Below, piece after piece: positions 47,968 to 59,770 of a stretch of DNA of 64,000 bases. The stretch is from Diphasiastrum complanatum (lineage: Eukaryota; Streptophyta; Lycopodiopsida; Lycopodiales; Lycopodiaceae), in the NCBI GenBank assembly GCA_029204225.1, contig CM055105.1:18829226-18893225 (forward strand). Direction: 5' to 3'. Every line of letters begins with the position of its first letter. Position 1 is the stretch's first letter. The translations under genes were made by a program, and so were the position numbers. The notes under the pieces are model-generated. The model had not been told where the DNA came from. It searched no databases and saw only the letters and a list, made by a program, of their open reading frames with translations.

Positions 47968-48957
47968 AAATTAGGTGAAATAGCAATCACTTTTGTAGTC
48001 TCAAGAACAAAATTTGTCAATTAGGATAATATTGACTTGCATGTTGTATCATCCCGCCGGATAATGCTGCAAACTGAACATAAAATGTCAATTAGGATGA
48101 ATTTACTTACCCATATAATGCTACAAATTTTGTTCCAAAAGTCAACGTACTTTATTAAATTGTTACAAGACCCATGAATCATCATGCTCTCAAATTGGAT
48201 CTATAATCTATAATATGGTTCACAGAGATTTTTGAATGAGTTGTTTGACCCATTACCCCAAAGCTCCACCACCCTTTAAGCTTTTGGCCCAGACTTTTCC
48301 ACATGAGGAGAGATTTATACATTAGTTCCATGCTTTATGGGATTTTTTGATGAATAGTTTATGAGAGATTGTGATCCAGAATTCATAATATATTATAAGT
48401 CTTGTGGAGAGTTCTTTTCCACCGTAGCTGAGCAAGACTTAGACTATTTCTCAAGAGTATGAGGAATGAGTAGGGCGGCGGCGGTGGCAATACGTTGTCT
48501 AAGCGAGGGTGGCGGAGGAGGCTGTAGCGCATTGAACTTGTCCATGCATCGCCGCCTCCATCTCTCATCTCCCTCTTTCCATTGATCACAGCTTCATCCA
48601 GCATGATCAACACCTTGCTTCTGCTATACCTCATCTTCATGGCTCCCCAGATCAAATCCTTTGGCACATGATTTTCAGTAGTCTTTCTCACGTAGCTTTG
48701 CAGCTGAGGTTCTTGGCTTGAGTCTGCTGGAAATATTATCTCATCATGTTTCATTGTTCTACGTATTTAATGCACAAGGTTTGGTTGAATCTTTGCTCTG
48801 TATCACTCATACAGTGGAATCAGTATAATTCAATCCATTTGCTGCAGCTTCGTGTGGGCTATTATACCCGTAAAAAAAGTGGGTAGCTGATCCTATTTTT
48901 GGCCATTTCTGCTACACTTTTTGATTGCGTACAAAACAGCCCATTACGCTGTTTATC

Positions 48958-48965
48958 TATAAATT
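48958..48965 (+). promoter_or_regulatory. TATA box candidate of the transporter gene
   Basis: TATAAATT lies 366 bp upstream of the start codon. If it is used, the 5' leader is about 330 nt. There is no other support. Confidence 0.3.
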
Positions 48966-49330
48966 CAAAGTGGGCAATTGATCAATTCTTGGCATGGGCG
49001 GCATTGTGCTGCTTGTGATCGGTGGACAAAGCGGCTGATTCCGAGTTTTACAATAAAAAGTGCAGCTTTTAGAATAACCTGTAATTTCTCTTGAATAAAA
49101 GCATGCTCAAAACTGCAGGAAGATCTTATGAATAGCTACATCTGGCATGGTAATCTCATTAATCGGGATACGATTATTGCACGAATGAAGCTCATGACCT
49201 GTCAATTTCTTTGAGTGAGATTATCTTAAATCGTGTCCGTCTTTGCTATTTCAAGAAAAAGAAACGCAAGATTTTCGTTCGGATCCATTCAAAGTTTGTC
49301 AGATATCCATAGTATCAAGAACTATCGAAG

Positions 49331-52300
49331 ATGGGCAGCCGATCTGGGCGCAACTGGAGCTCTATGTTTAAAGAGGAAAGAACATTTCCAACCTCTAGGC
49401 AGAGCTCTACGAGGGATAGTAGCGCAAATGAATTACACGGTTCTAGAAAGGATAGTGGCACAATTAGCATGCACGGTTCTAGGAGGGACAGTGGCCCAAT
49501 TGAGGTACACGGTTCTAGGAGGGATAGTGGCGCAATTGACATAGAGCAATCGGGTGAAATCCGAAGCAGATTTAGTGCAGATCTCGACCTCAGTCTTTTT
49601 GGCAGCTTTGCGTCAACTGGTACCATAGATGAATCAGCCTGTTTCTCGTGCCTTAACCTAGAAGACCTTGAAAATACAGATATGCGATTGAAAATATCGA
49701 AGGCTCCCTCCAGAAAAGTAAGGGAGATCGCCATTGTGATGTACAAGTTGTTGAGGCAGAATGGATTACTTTCTGAAGCCCAAAAGGCGTTTGAGCATCT
49801 GCGTGACAACAGAGATAGGCATGCTGGTTCAGTGCCAAATAAGAAAGATAAAGAGCATGCTCTGGGGGTGGAGCACATGTTGAAACACGGACTGGTTAAT
49901 TTCCTCCGAGATCTTGCATGCCTCTCGCCTCCTATCCCACATCAAGTGAGAGCACTATTATCATAACTTCGAATTCAAAATTCAATTAAATAAATTTATT
50001 AGCATTGAACAAAATCAGAAGCAATACCATTTTTCTATGTATGTAGCCTACTTATTTTTGTGGAATATGCCTAATTTAACTTCATCAAATAGCCCGGTAA
50101 AAGAGTTGTTTCTAGCACTTGTACACAATCCTGCAGGAGCATCTAGGAAAGTATGAGTGACTTGGTGCCGAGATCCGCCTTTTTCTGTGTCTAACATGAA
50201 GTTGGGGATGATTAGGTGGTGCGATTTAGAGGGATAAGCTACAGTCTGGAGGTGCAAGAGGAAGTTCATGTATTTGAGACTTTCGGAAATAAACTCCTGG
50301 GCTGCCTTTTGGGTCCATTCCAAAATCTCATGAAAAAGAAAATGGCTTCCATCAGATATGATGTCTTGAAGGACGTGCATGGCTACGTCATGCCAGGATC
50401 TATGACTCTTCTCCTTGGCCCTCCAGGTATCGTGTAAAATGCATTTGCTGTCCTATTTGAGGTAGTTGATTCATGACTAGTTCTTATTGTGACTTATTAG
50501 TGTCACTTAATGATACTTGAAAAGGCTTTGAATTTGCTAGAAGAGCACCTTCTTTGAGTAACATTTAAATCCTATTCCAGCACAGGGATATTAATATTTC
50601 TTGAAAGAACAGGACTATATGCTGAGTGTGAAGCATAGAGTAGCAGCTCACAACAATACTGATAAGTGCTTGCAATTTCTAAAGCGCGAAATAGATGCTT
50701 TATCTCTAGAGTCTAGACACACATGAGATGCAACATATAATTTAGTTTCCAGTATGGGCTAGACCACGTATTAGCTCTTTATTCTATTCTTTCTTTTGTT
50801 ACACTATTCTTTACAATCAGCTGCTAAAATTTTGGCATTTGGGTCTTTGGCCGGCGTTTGTCTGATGTTCACAGGAAGTGGGAAAAGCTCTCTCCTGAAG
50901 GTATGTACTGAAATCTTTCCATGCTGCAGCTTATGTTTTCTGAGCATGTACAGCTTGTTAATGTTGTGATTTACTGAATGAGTCATTAATGTGATGATAA
51001 ATCAAAATTTCATAGCTCAGGGCCTCAGTCTAGACATCCAAACTTTTGCTGCGTCTGGCTCATCAAGTCTGAATTGACATTACTTGATTAGGGGGATTTT
51101 GGAGTAAATCCTTTAATGGCAACTTCAAGCAAGGATGTAGTAAAATTTCAAATTTTACTTAAGGTTAAGGGTTCAGATCTAGTCTAATTTGAATGGCATC
51201 TTAAGCAGGTATTGGCTGGAAGAGCTCACACAGACAAAAATGCTAGCCTAAAGGGCAGGGTCACATACAATGAAAGGGATGTGTCAGAAGTACTTCGCAC
51301 GAGACTGATTGCATACATCAATGGGCAAGCTAACAGGTACCGTTCTTTTAAACAAAAAAGTTGGTTCCCAGAATCCTCTCCTAACACAAACATATCGTCA
51401 CTATGGCCTGTATTGGTTGAACCTCCACAGTTTCCCAGCTACTGCTAAATGTTTCTGTTCATCTAGATCTCCTCGTAAGCTTTTATCTAACATTGACATG
51501 TGATTAGGCTAAGGGACAACCCAATAGATCATGTGCACGTCTGTTCTGTAAACCCTTATCCCTCCTAGGCCTGAAAATTGAAATCGAGTAAAATTTATTG
51601 GAGGTAGAAGATAGGTCTCATTGGAAATTTGCTAAATTCCTGCAGAGCAACCTACAAGGCAATTGCCATGAACCAAAAGTTAACATGTGTGTGCCACACA
51701 GATTTTGAAGATCGCATGCCTTCTACATGTGATCCTACATTGGATTCTTTAGAGTTTGAATGCACACGCAATCCAAATGGCCTAGATTGTCCTCATGCCG
51801 CGAGATGCCCTTGTAATCCATATCAGTAGGCCCTTTGACACGTAATTATAATATCAATGGCAGAGAGAGAGAGAATATATTGTTAAGTCTTATTTAATGT
51901 ACATTGGGCCATTATTGGAATATTTGATATGAAAGTCCTAAAGAGAGAACCGCCTTGTTCTTAAGGCTTATAGCTCTTTTGGGCCTAAAAAAAGTTACAT
52001 TGCATATTATATAGCATTATAATCGTCGATGTTTTAGTATCACAATTTATGCCTTCAAGCTTTCTCTCAAAACAAAAGCATGAGAACCTTCAATCCTTCT
52101 TTGTTGTTTGTGCAGTCATTCGCCATTCTTGAGTGTCTGTGAGACATTACATCCTTCTTTGTTGTTTGTGCAGTCATTCTCCATTCTTGAGCGTCCGTGA
52201 GACATTACAGTTTGCTGAAGAATGCACACAGTTGGGTTTAAGACCAGAAAACTTTCCACCTCATATGAGAAAAGTATTTGCCTACGCACTAGTGGAAGGA

Positions 52301-55300
52301 GAAGATCCATACTTGGAGTACATTCTTCGTGTACTTGGACTGAAAAGCATTGAGAATGAAATTGTAGGCAAATCTAGGAAAGATGGTATTGATGACTTCG
52401 AGAGAAATCGATTGACTACAGCAGAAATTGCAATGGGAACATACGCTGTGATGATCTATGATCAGCCATGTCTAGGCCAAGATCCACTTGCCACCTACGA
52501 TCTTGTGCATACTATACGTGCTGTCAACCGCATCCACCAAAGTGCTGCCGTCATATCCTTGGTGCAGGTTTCCCCTGAAGTCTTTGATCTCTTTGATCGT
52601 GTCATTCTTCTTGGAGATGGTCACATTCTCTATCAAGGACCTCGACACGATGTAATACACTACTTTTTGCAACATGGGTATGCCTCCACCACAAAGACTC
52701 TACATTTTCTTCTCTTCACATTCAAAGTCATGAGATAGACTCGTGAAATGAGCTAGAAAAATCAAATAGCGTGTTTATGCAAATGTCATTGAATTGACCT
52801 AATTAGTAGATTTAGGTTCTAATTAGCAAACATTGATCGATGCAAATAACTACCCTAAGATGCCAAGTTCCTACTGGTGGATTAGAATGACCTGAATTGA
52901 TTTTCATACATTTGTGTTTGGAACTTATCCTCGATAGTGATTTTTAATTTGCAATTGTTGACACAGGTATGACAAACCTCCTCATGTAGATCCAGGATCA
53001 TTTCTCCAGGATATAGCAGGAGGTGAAGGAGCCCAGTATCTTGGACCAAACTTCATGTCACACACTATTGGTGAATTGAGTGAGTTGTATAAGAGTTCAG
53101 ATCTCTACAGAGACGTGTTGCGCATTGTTACAAGTGTGAATGTTCCGCATACATTTTGGGTGGAAAGTCAGCCTGATATAGAGCTTTCCTTTGGCATCGC
53201 ATCTTCCTCCAACACCACCAATGGGGTGGAACTTCAAGCTGCAGGTTCTCTCTCTCTCTCATCCTTAAAACTCTAAATAGATTTGTGTCAAGTGTCAATA
53301 TCCTATTGGTGTGAGTCAAATTTTGTTTGCTGACCAAGAATATAACATAGATAGATTTATGTCACGTGTCAATATCCTATTGGTGTGAGTCAAATTTTGT
53401 TTGCTGACCAAGAATATAACTTCTCTAGCCTAAAGATGTAGGTATTGGATTGACGGTTGAAAGTAAGTTGCAGTGTATGGGGTGTTGTGATTGATTGCGG
53501 GAATGGGGGATTCATACTCCCCTCGCCATGCAGCTTGTTGTTTTGCTTGCTCATCTGAAATTCAAAAGTATGCTTTTTTTGCATCATTCTAACAGCCATA
53601 CAATCAAAGAACTGGTCGTAAAGGATTCCATATAGTTGACATAACCTAATAAGATCTTGAAAAAAAATTGGTTCTTAGATTACCAATTGGACTTCCTGGT
53701 GGGAACTCAAGTGCACCCGATTTTTCGGTTTTTCATGTAAGTCTACTCAGCATAAGTGCAATCTTAACAATGTCTATAACTCTTCTTTCTTCAACAAACT
53801 TTCATGGTTGGTGCTAACAATATGCTCATGACACACATAGCACAGGAGTGATAGCGTACATGTGGCATTAGGTCATTGGTTAAAAGAAGGTCCATTATGT
53901 TCCGTAGTCTAGGCTTGTAATCTATTTCTAGATATATTTCTCTCCTGTTACATCAGGTGTCGGTGGGCTACAACTTGTTTCAGTGTTCACCGGTCCAACG
54001 TCTCAGCCTGCTACATGCAGTAGCCCTAGCCCACCTCTAGACAAACGATACATAGTACATTTTCCAGCTTTCAAGCGACTGAAAACGTTTGAGCCAAACA
54101 ACTTCTGTTGTGTGAGTGAGTACTGTGAGAGAGAGAGAGAGTGTGTGTGTGTGTGTGAGAGAGAGGAAGAGAGAGAGAGAGAGAGATAGAGTGAGAAAGA
54201 GAGAGAGAGAGAGAGCGAGCATCAGGTTTCAAAAGCAATGATCATGAACAAGCCCACAATCAAAATCAATGATCATGAACAAACCCACAATCAAAAGCAA
54301 TGATCATGAAGAAACCCACAAGCTGTATTAAGCGATGGAAAGATAGAAGTTAACTTGATTGCGTCCTGCAGAGGTGCTAGTTGCGCGGATCTGTAGCACA
54401 ATAGATCATGCCCGTGGGATTGAATCCACTGGACGCCTTACTGTTGGTGACAAAGTGACAGCGATCTCTACGCCTGCTGGAGGCATGCACTACATTGCTG
54501 TCAGCCCACAACGTGATCGAAACGACCACGCTGCAACAGTCACTACGATCCTTAAAGATTCTACAGGCTACATCCGCCTTCAAGTCGAGCGACAAGGAGT
54601 TGAAGAGGTGAGCACTAAATGCTCAAAAGTTGCGGTTCTGTTTTGTTTAAATCAAAATTCATGATGCTTAAGTTTTCCTGATGAACTGCCACCTGGACCC
54701 TGGTTAAAGAAGTGCATTGCTACTGATAGTCTACTAAGCATAAATGTTGATATGATATCTAAATAATGTAATCTACAAAGCCAGAGGGCCAGTCAAAAGC
54801 TCTTAAAAAGTAGAAAAAGCAAGAACTCTATATTGGTGGCTGAGGTATAATTTAGCAGGAAACAGGAAGCTGTCATCCAGGCTTTAAGTTACGGTTTGCA
54901 GGTCTTGTATCTAGCCTATCCACACAAATATCAGGCGATTTTGTCGAAAATAGAGGAATAACTGCATTTTTCCTAAGTTTAATGCTCAGGGTAACTGTTT
55001 ATACTATGAATGGCACAGAGTGAAGAAGATAGGGCAGCACATGAAAAATTTGACCAAGAGTATGTTCAAGGATGGTGGGAGTCGACACGGTCTCTGATTG
55101 CAAGGCAATGGAAGATTACAGGGCGTCTGAGAATTCTCATTTTACTTAGATGCCTGCAGGTTCACTTATAAAACCTTACGAGCATTTCTCTTCTTCACTC
55201 CTTGCATCCTCTTTAAAGAGCTTATTTTACCACCTAATCAGACCATTGTTTTCTGAAATGACCATAGCAAGCCAGTTGCTTTAAGCTAATGTTCTACGAA

Positions 55301-58300
55301 CCTTGTGCAGGTGATTATACTTGGCTTTTTTGGGGGCACTATATTTTACCATTTAGGCGGTCGTATCGATTCCTTGAAAATGAACTCAGTGAGAGGGATG
55401 GGATTTGTCTCATCAATGACTGTACTACTGATCAATCTTGTGCAACAACCTCTGCATATGCTGCAAAGGCCAGTGTTCTATAAACAACGTGCTCAGCGTT
55501 TTTATCGTGTATCATCATACCTTGTCGCCGAAGCTGTTGTCAGTCTTCCTCAGTCTCTCATAGAGGTAGGCAGAATTTGTCAATTTACCAGAAAGGCTCA
55601 GTCCAGGCCAATTGTACATATCCTGTTGCAGACTTGCAGTGACCAAATCAAAATGATACTTTCTGTTAAAAACTGAACCTGTTTCACATTTTGTTGAATA
55701 AGACCTTATTCTATAATTCTTGCTAAGATGTACTCATGTGCTGCATGTCCTTTTTTCACAAAATTTTATCAGTTGCCTTGACATGCCACCTCGTAGCTAA
55801 TATCATGGTGTCATACAACAGGCTTTTCTGTATACCATGGGTGCATATTTTCTTGCTAGCCTTTCCCGGGCAGGACATTGGGAACACTACTTCCAGTATC
55901 TTCTCGTCCTTTTCCTAGTTGCTTACCTGGGATCTGCTATGGTTCGATTCACAAGCTCTGTTGCACCTATCTTGGAAGCTGCAAATGCTTTGGCTGGTAT
56001 AAATGCTAACTTCAATTCCAAAACTGTGCAAAATATTTTTATACAGTGTTGCATTTTTGCATAAGTAGCAGGATTTTGAAATCAAACGTCCATGGCTGTG
56101 TTTGAAGTTAACAAAGCTTTTTAGCAGCTCTGCTATTCGCTGTAAATGGACCTTTGTCTTGAATAGATTAGTCTAAGCTTTCTGGCATTTTTCCACTGCA
56201 GGTGTTCTGGTCGCCATTTTTCTATTATTCTCGGGGTTCGTCATTTACCCACACAATGTGCCTCCGTACTGGAAGTGGATGCTGTATGCAAACCCTTTAC
56301 ATTGGGCCATTGTAATATATGGCTTGATTCAGCTTGGGGAAAATTACAAGGAGCCATGCAGTGACTATACTCAGCTCTTACAGTACTGCCATGTCTATCC
56401 AAGAATGACAGTCGGCAATGCATTTCTGAAGTTCTATGGCTTAAAGACCGAAAGGCACTTGGTCTGGGTTGGATATGCAATCATCATCGCATGGATACTA
56501 GTGTTCAAGCTTCTCTCATACTTAGCTCTAGAGAAATTCCAGCATATAGAGGTTAACCCATCCTTGCCAAGGCAGAAAAAGAGAGCACATGTCTATAGCA
56601 ACCTTGACGAAGACAATGAAGCAAGTGATATTTTTTCAGAGCAATTGATTGTCAATGCAGGTAAACTCAATGTTGCAAGCCATAAAAATGATAAAAGAAT
56701 GCAAAATGATCATGAAGTACTGCATGATGAAGAGGCTTCTCACCCAGTAAGAACAGGTCAGCTGGCTCCTGGTCCTGGTATTCCCAAGCTAACACCCTTC
56801 GCTGTGTCCTTCCTTAGACGTCAACAAGAAGCAAGCCCTCAGGAAAATTTTCACCCAGACAATGGAAAAAGTATATCTTCATACATTCCAGCAATCAAGC
56901 CTATCACTCTTTCCTTCCGCAACATTGGCCTCATTGTCAAAGATCGAAAGTCTAAAAAGGAGCAAAGTCTGTTACGTGGAGTTTCTGGATATGCAAGGCC
57001 AGGGACCATGGTGGCTCTTGTCGGCAGCTCCAGTTCAGGTGCTACACCTCTTCTCAGATGCCTGGCAGGTAGAGTCTCCCACGGAACTGTTGAAGGCGAA
57101 ATCTTTGTAAATGGTGCAAAGCTCAGCACCAACATTTTTTCAAGAATCTCAGGCTATGCTGAAAGCCTGGATGCCCACCAGCCATACTTGACTGTCAGAG
57201 AGTCTCTAGCATTTAGTGCCAGCCTTCGGTTGGGAGCAACTGCAAGCAGAAGACAGAAAATTTTCCTCGTTGATCTAATTCTTGAGCTCATGGGGCTCTC
57301 TGAAGTAAGCAATCTCCTCGTGGGAGATCTCAGTTATTCCACAGGCCGCACCTATGAGCTCTCGAAGAAGCTGACAATAGCTGTTGAGTTGGCAGCAAAC
57401 CCCAGCATACTGTTCCTTGATAATCCAACATCAAATCTAGACAGTGTCGGTGCAAGAAATGTGATGTATGCCATAAAGGCTGTGGCGGGGACAGGGCGCA
57501 CTGTGATCAGCACGATCCGCCACCCAAGTGCACGCATGCTGAGTGCTTTCAACAAGGTACTGATTTTGAACAATGGTGGGGAGCAGGTCTACTTTGGCCC
57601 AGTGGGGTGGAATTCCAGCAAATTGGTAGCATACTTTGTCTCCATCCCCAAGGTGCCAAAATATGACGAGAAGCAGAATCCAATCACTTACGTGCTGGAT
57701 ATTCTGGGTGCAGGAATCAGAAAGCGCAGGTCAGTTCAAAATTACGGTGAGATATACCTTGAAAGCCAGCTGGGGAAGAAAAATGAAGCAGAAATCAACA
57801 AGCTTTGTGCAGGCGGCGATGCAGGAGATGGTGTTGTGGTATCTGAGGATTCAGGCTACGCAGCCTCCTACTGCACACAAGCGGCTATGGTCTTTCTCAG
57901 AACCCAACGATTCCTTTACCGCAATGTACATTACACTTTTGGACGACTTGCTGGCGCCATCGCTCTTGGCCTCCTGCTCGGTTCAGTCTACATCCAAATC
58001 CACTGGAGTAGCTCGATCTCTATGACATCACGAAGCTTATTCATCTACATCCAGGTATTGCTCATCGGAGTGATGAATGCCAACAATGTCATTCCTCAGC
58101 TGGGCTCAGATCGACTGGCTTACTTCAGAGAAAAGAGAGCAAGCATGTATGCACCCATCTTCTACCCCATCTCCTGGGCAGTGAGCGAGATTCCCTATCT
58201 CATCCTCATCACTCTCGTCTTTGTGGCAATTGGCAACGGCATGGCTGGGATCGGCACAGATACTCCTGGCCATTTCTTTGAATACTGGTTTGGACTATTC

Positions 58301-58762
58301 CTTTTCACATTAACTGTGACCTACTTCGGCATCTTTCTCACCATCGCCACTCCTGCGCCGATGCTGGCTGCATTTGCCATGTCAATATGCCTCTCCATAT
58401 GGATCACAGGCTCAGGAGTAGTCGTACCTAAGCTCAGAATCCACTTCTATGCCTGGCTTTACTGGTCCAACCCATTCCAGTACGCCATCAACGCCCTTAC
58501 TTCCATCAGCTTTTACTGCAACACAAAATCTCCAGTGTGTTTGGCTTGCCCTGCGGGGAAGCCCTGCCCAGCTTGCCCATGCAAGCAGCTCACAGATGTG
58601 GGCTACACCTTTGTGTGGGACAGGCTTAAGCATCTGAGGTCCCTGAACCATCAACGAATCTCCTTAGATTTTGTGGCTTTGGGTGGAATGAGCACCGTTT
58701 TAGCTCTGCTGTGCGTGATTTGCTTTGTATTCTTCAAGCACAACAGCAAGCCATCTTCCTAA
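49331..58762 (+). CDS. Full-size ABCG (PDR-type) transporter with PDZ-like insert and degenerate ATPase sites
   Basis: Eleven exons with GT-AG introns give 1709 codons: 49331-49945, 50216-50426, 50875-50900, 51209-51336, 52174-52677, 52967-53244, 54372-54607, 55019-55159, 55311-55565, 55822-55996, 56202-58762. Phases agree throughout. Order: a 205-residue N-terminus with three 12-residue repeats; NBD1 (Walker A GPPGSGKSS, Lys279; degenerate signature 400-403 DDFE instead of SGGQ; Walker B Asp423 followed by Gln424); a PDZ-like domain (about 558-662, SFGI loop, GRLTVGDKV, His640); TMD1 (about 700-970); NBD2 (Walker A GSSSSGATP with Ala1137 for Lys; RTYEL for LSTEQ; Asp1263-Asn1264 for Asp-Glu; Arg1296 for the switch His); TMD2 (about 1436-1701) with a Cys-rich outer loop. 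PDR proteins export lipids, hormones and terpenoids across the plasma membrane. Here ATP hydrolysis should be weak or absent, so a regulatory or non-classical role is inferred. The gene is somewhat longer than usual PDRs (about 1450) because of the PDZ-like part and the N-terminus. Confidence 0.88.
49436..49543 (+). repeat. Three 36-bp in-frame repeats in exon 1
   Basis: They encode HGSRKDSGTISM, HGSRRDSGPIEV and HGSRRDSGAIDI (residues 36-71). Each carries a basic-x-Ser motif (Ser42, Ser54, Ser66) of the kind used by basophilic kinases. The units differ at a few bases, so the repeat is not brand new. Confidence 0.9.
51885..52030 (-). mobile_element. Copia LTR fragment in intron 4
   Basis: It shares TACATTGGGCC, AGAGGGAACCGCCTTGTTCT (here AGAGAGAACCGCCTTGTTCT) and TTAAGGCT(A/T)ATAGCTCTT with the LTR edge at 8,340-8,510 in the same orientation. 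There is no partner LTR, so it is a solo or truncated remnant. It lies 140 bp upstream of the exon 5 acceptor. Confidence 0.7.
52093..52208 (+). repeat. 58-bp tandem duplication spanning the exon 5 acceptor
   Basis: Copies are 52,093-52,150 and 52,151-52,208, differing at three bases. Each contains the pyrimidine tract, a CAG acceptor (52,113-52,115 and 52,171-52,173) and the first 35 nt of exon 5. Only the downstream acceptor keeps the frame and the conserved VRETL. Use of the upstream one inserts 58 nt and ends at a stop codon within the second copy. Confidence 0.93.
53279..53420 (+). repeat. 74-bp tandem duplication in intron 6
   Basis: Two copies start at 53,279 and 53,353, both containing GTCAATATCCTATTGGTGTG. 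They are nearly identical. Not coding. Confidence 0.9.
54125..54322 (+). repeat. GA/GT microsatellite and 31-bp triplication in intron 6
   Basis: 54,125-54,215 is a compound (GA)n-(GT)n-(GA)n tract. 54,230-54,322 holds three 31-bp units containing AATGATCATGAACAAACCCA. Both lie just upstream of the PDZ-encoding exon. Confidence 0.9.
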
Positions 58763-59680
58763 TGCAACAATCGATGGCTTCGCAACTTCTTTCTGTGCTA
58801 TCCCTATCTCTAACATCCCTCTCATAGATTTGATATGCACGTTTCCCTACCTGGACTTTTGCCTGCAGTAGCAAATACTTTTGCTCTTGGAGACAAAACA
58901 CACCAGCACAGTGAGCTCCAGTTCTTTCTACTTGTGAAATGAGACCTTCAGAATCCTACGATCATGGTTTACCACCATACCAACACTCAAAAACATGACA
59001 GAAAATCACTGCTACCACCTACAGTCAAAGTTCAGTTCTACACTTTTCTGTCATTGTGATAATCCTTCTTTTTCTTCTTCTTTCCTCGACATCACGCTCG
59101 TTGGCAGCTGCCCATCTGCTGCCACTTCTGATTGTAGCTTGCTTGCCTGCTGATGAGAGGTGCTATTGATTGATTGAGCTGCAACATGCATGGAGATGGA
59201 GATGGAGGTTTGCCAGTGTACATGCAGATACATTATGATTATGCTTTTATAAGGTTTGGGTAATATTAAGGGGAAGGGGAAGTATGATGAGACATTTGTA
59301 AAGCAAGGAGTCAGAAGGGATGGGTTTGAGAGTGTAATCTATGTACTAGAGTGTAATTTATGGGCAAGGAATTTTTTCATGAAAGCATGAAATGTTTCTC
59401 TTTCTCAATTTTTTATGATTGATGTGCAACAAGATGTGAAAGGATTTGCTTGGCATTTTCCTAGTAATCTTAGCAAAGGATGAAACTCGGCAAAGATGTC
59501 TATTGTTCGAGAAATAATGGGGCTTAGCTCATCCATTAACTTATCTACTACCATTCATTTTTACCAGGACTAGCCCTTAGGCGTTTTGTATCTCTTTGGC
59601 TCCCAAAATTTTCACATATCTTGTTCAAACATTATTCAATCTATGTCCATGTTTGAGAAAACGCGATGTAAAATGACTAT

Positions 59681-59770
<90 letters not shown>

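Larger units (their letters stand above)
46180..48950. other. Unassigned sequence between retroelements and the transporter gene
   Basis: AT-rich, with two microsatellites. A 123-codon minus-strand frame at 48,383-48,754 lies head-to-head with the transporter gene but has no recognisable motif. GC-rich GGCGGC triplets around 48,475-48,560 stand out from the surroundings. Confidence 0.3.

Noticed and set aside
48383-48754. 123-codon minus-strand ORF head-to-head with the transporter gene
   Set aside because: No recognisable motif, and no splice or promoter evidence. It could be a small gene, but I cannot support it.
51629-51829. 66-codon Cys-rich ORF in transporter intron 4
   Set aside because: It cannot be joined in phase with exons 4 and 5 and has no counterpart in the family.
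53957-54111. Possible extra exon between transporter exons 6 and 7 (GGLQLVSVFTGPTSQPAT...)
   Set aside because: It has a good acceptor, but its donor options give either the wrong phase or a stop on joining to exon 7. Direct joining of exons 6 and 7 is in phase and completes the PDZ-like domain.
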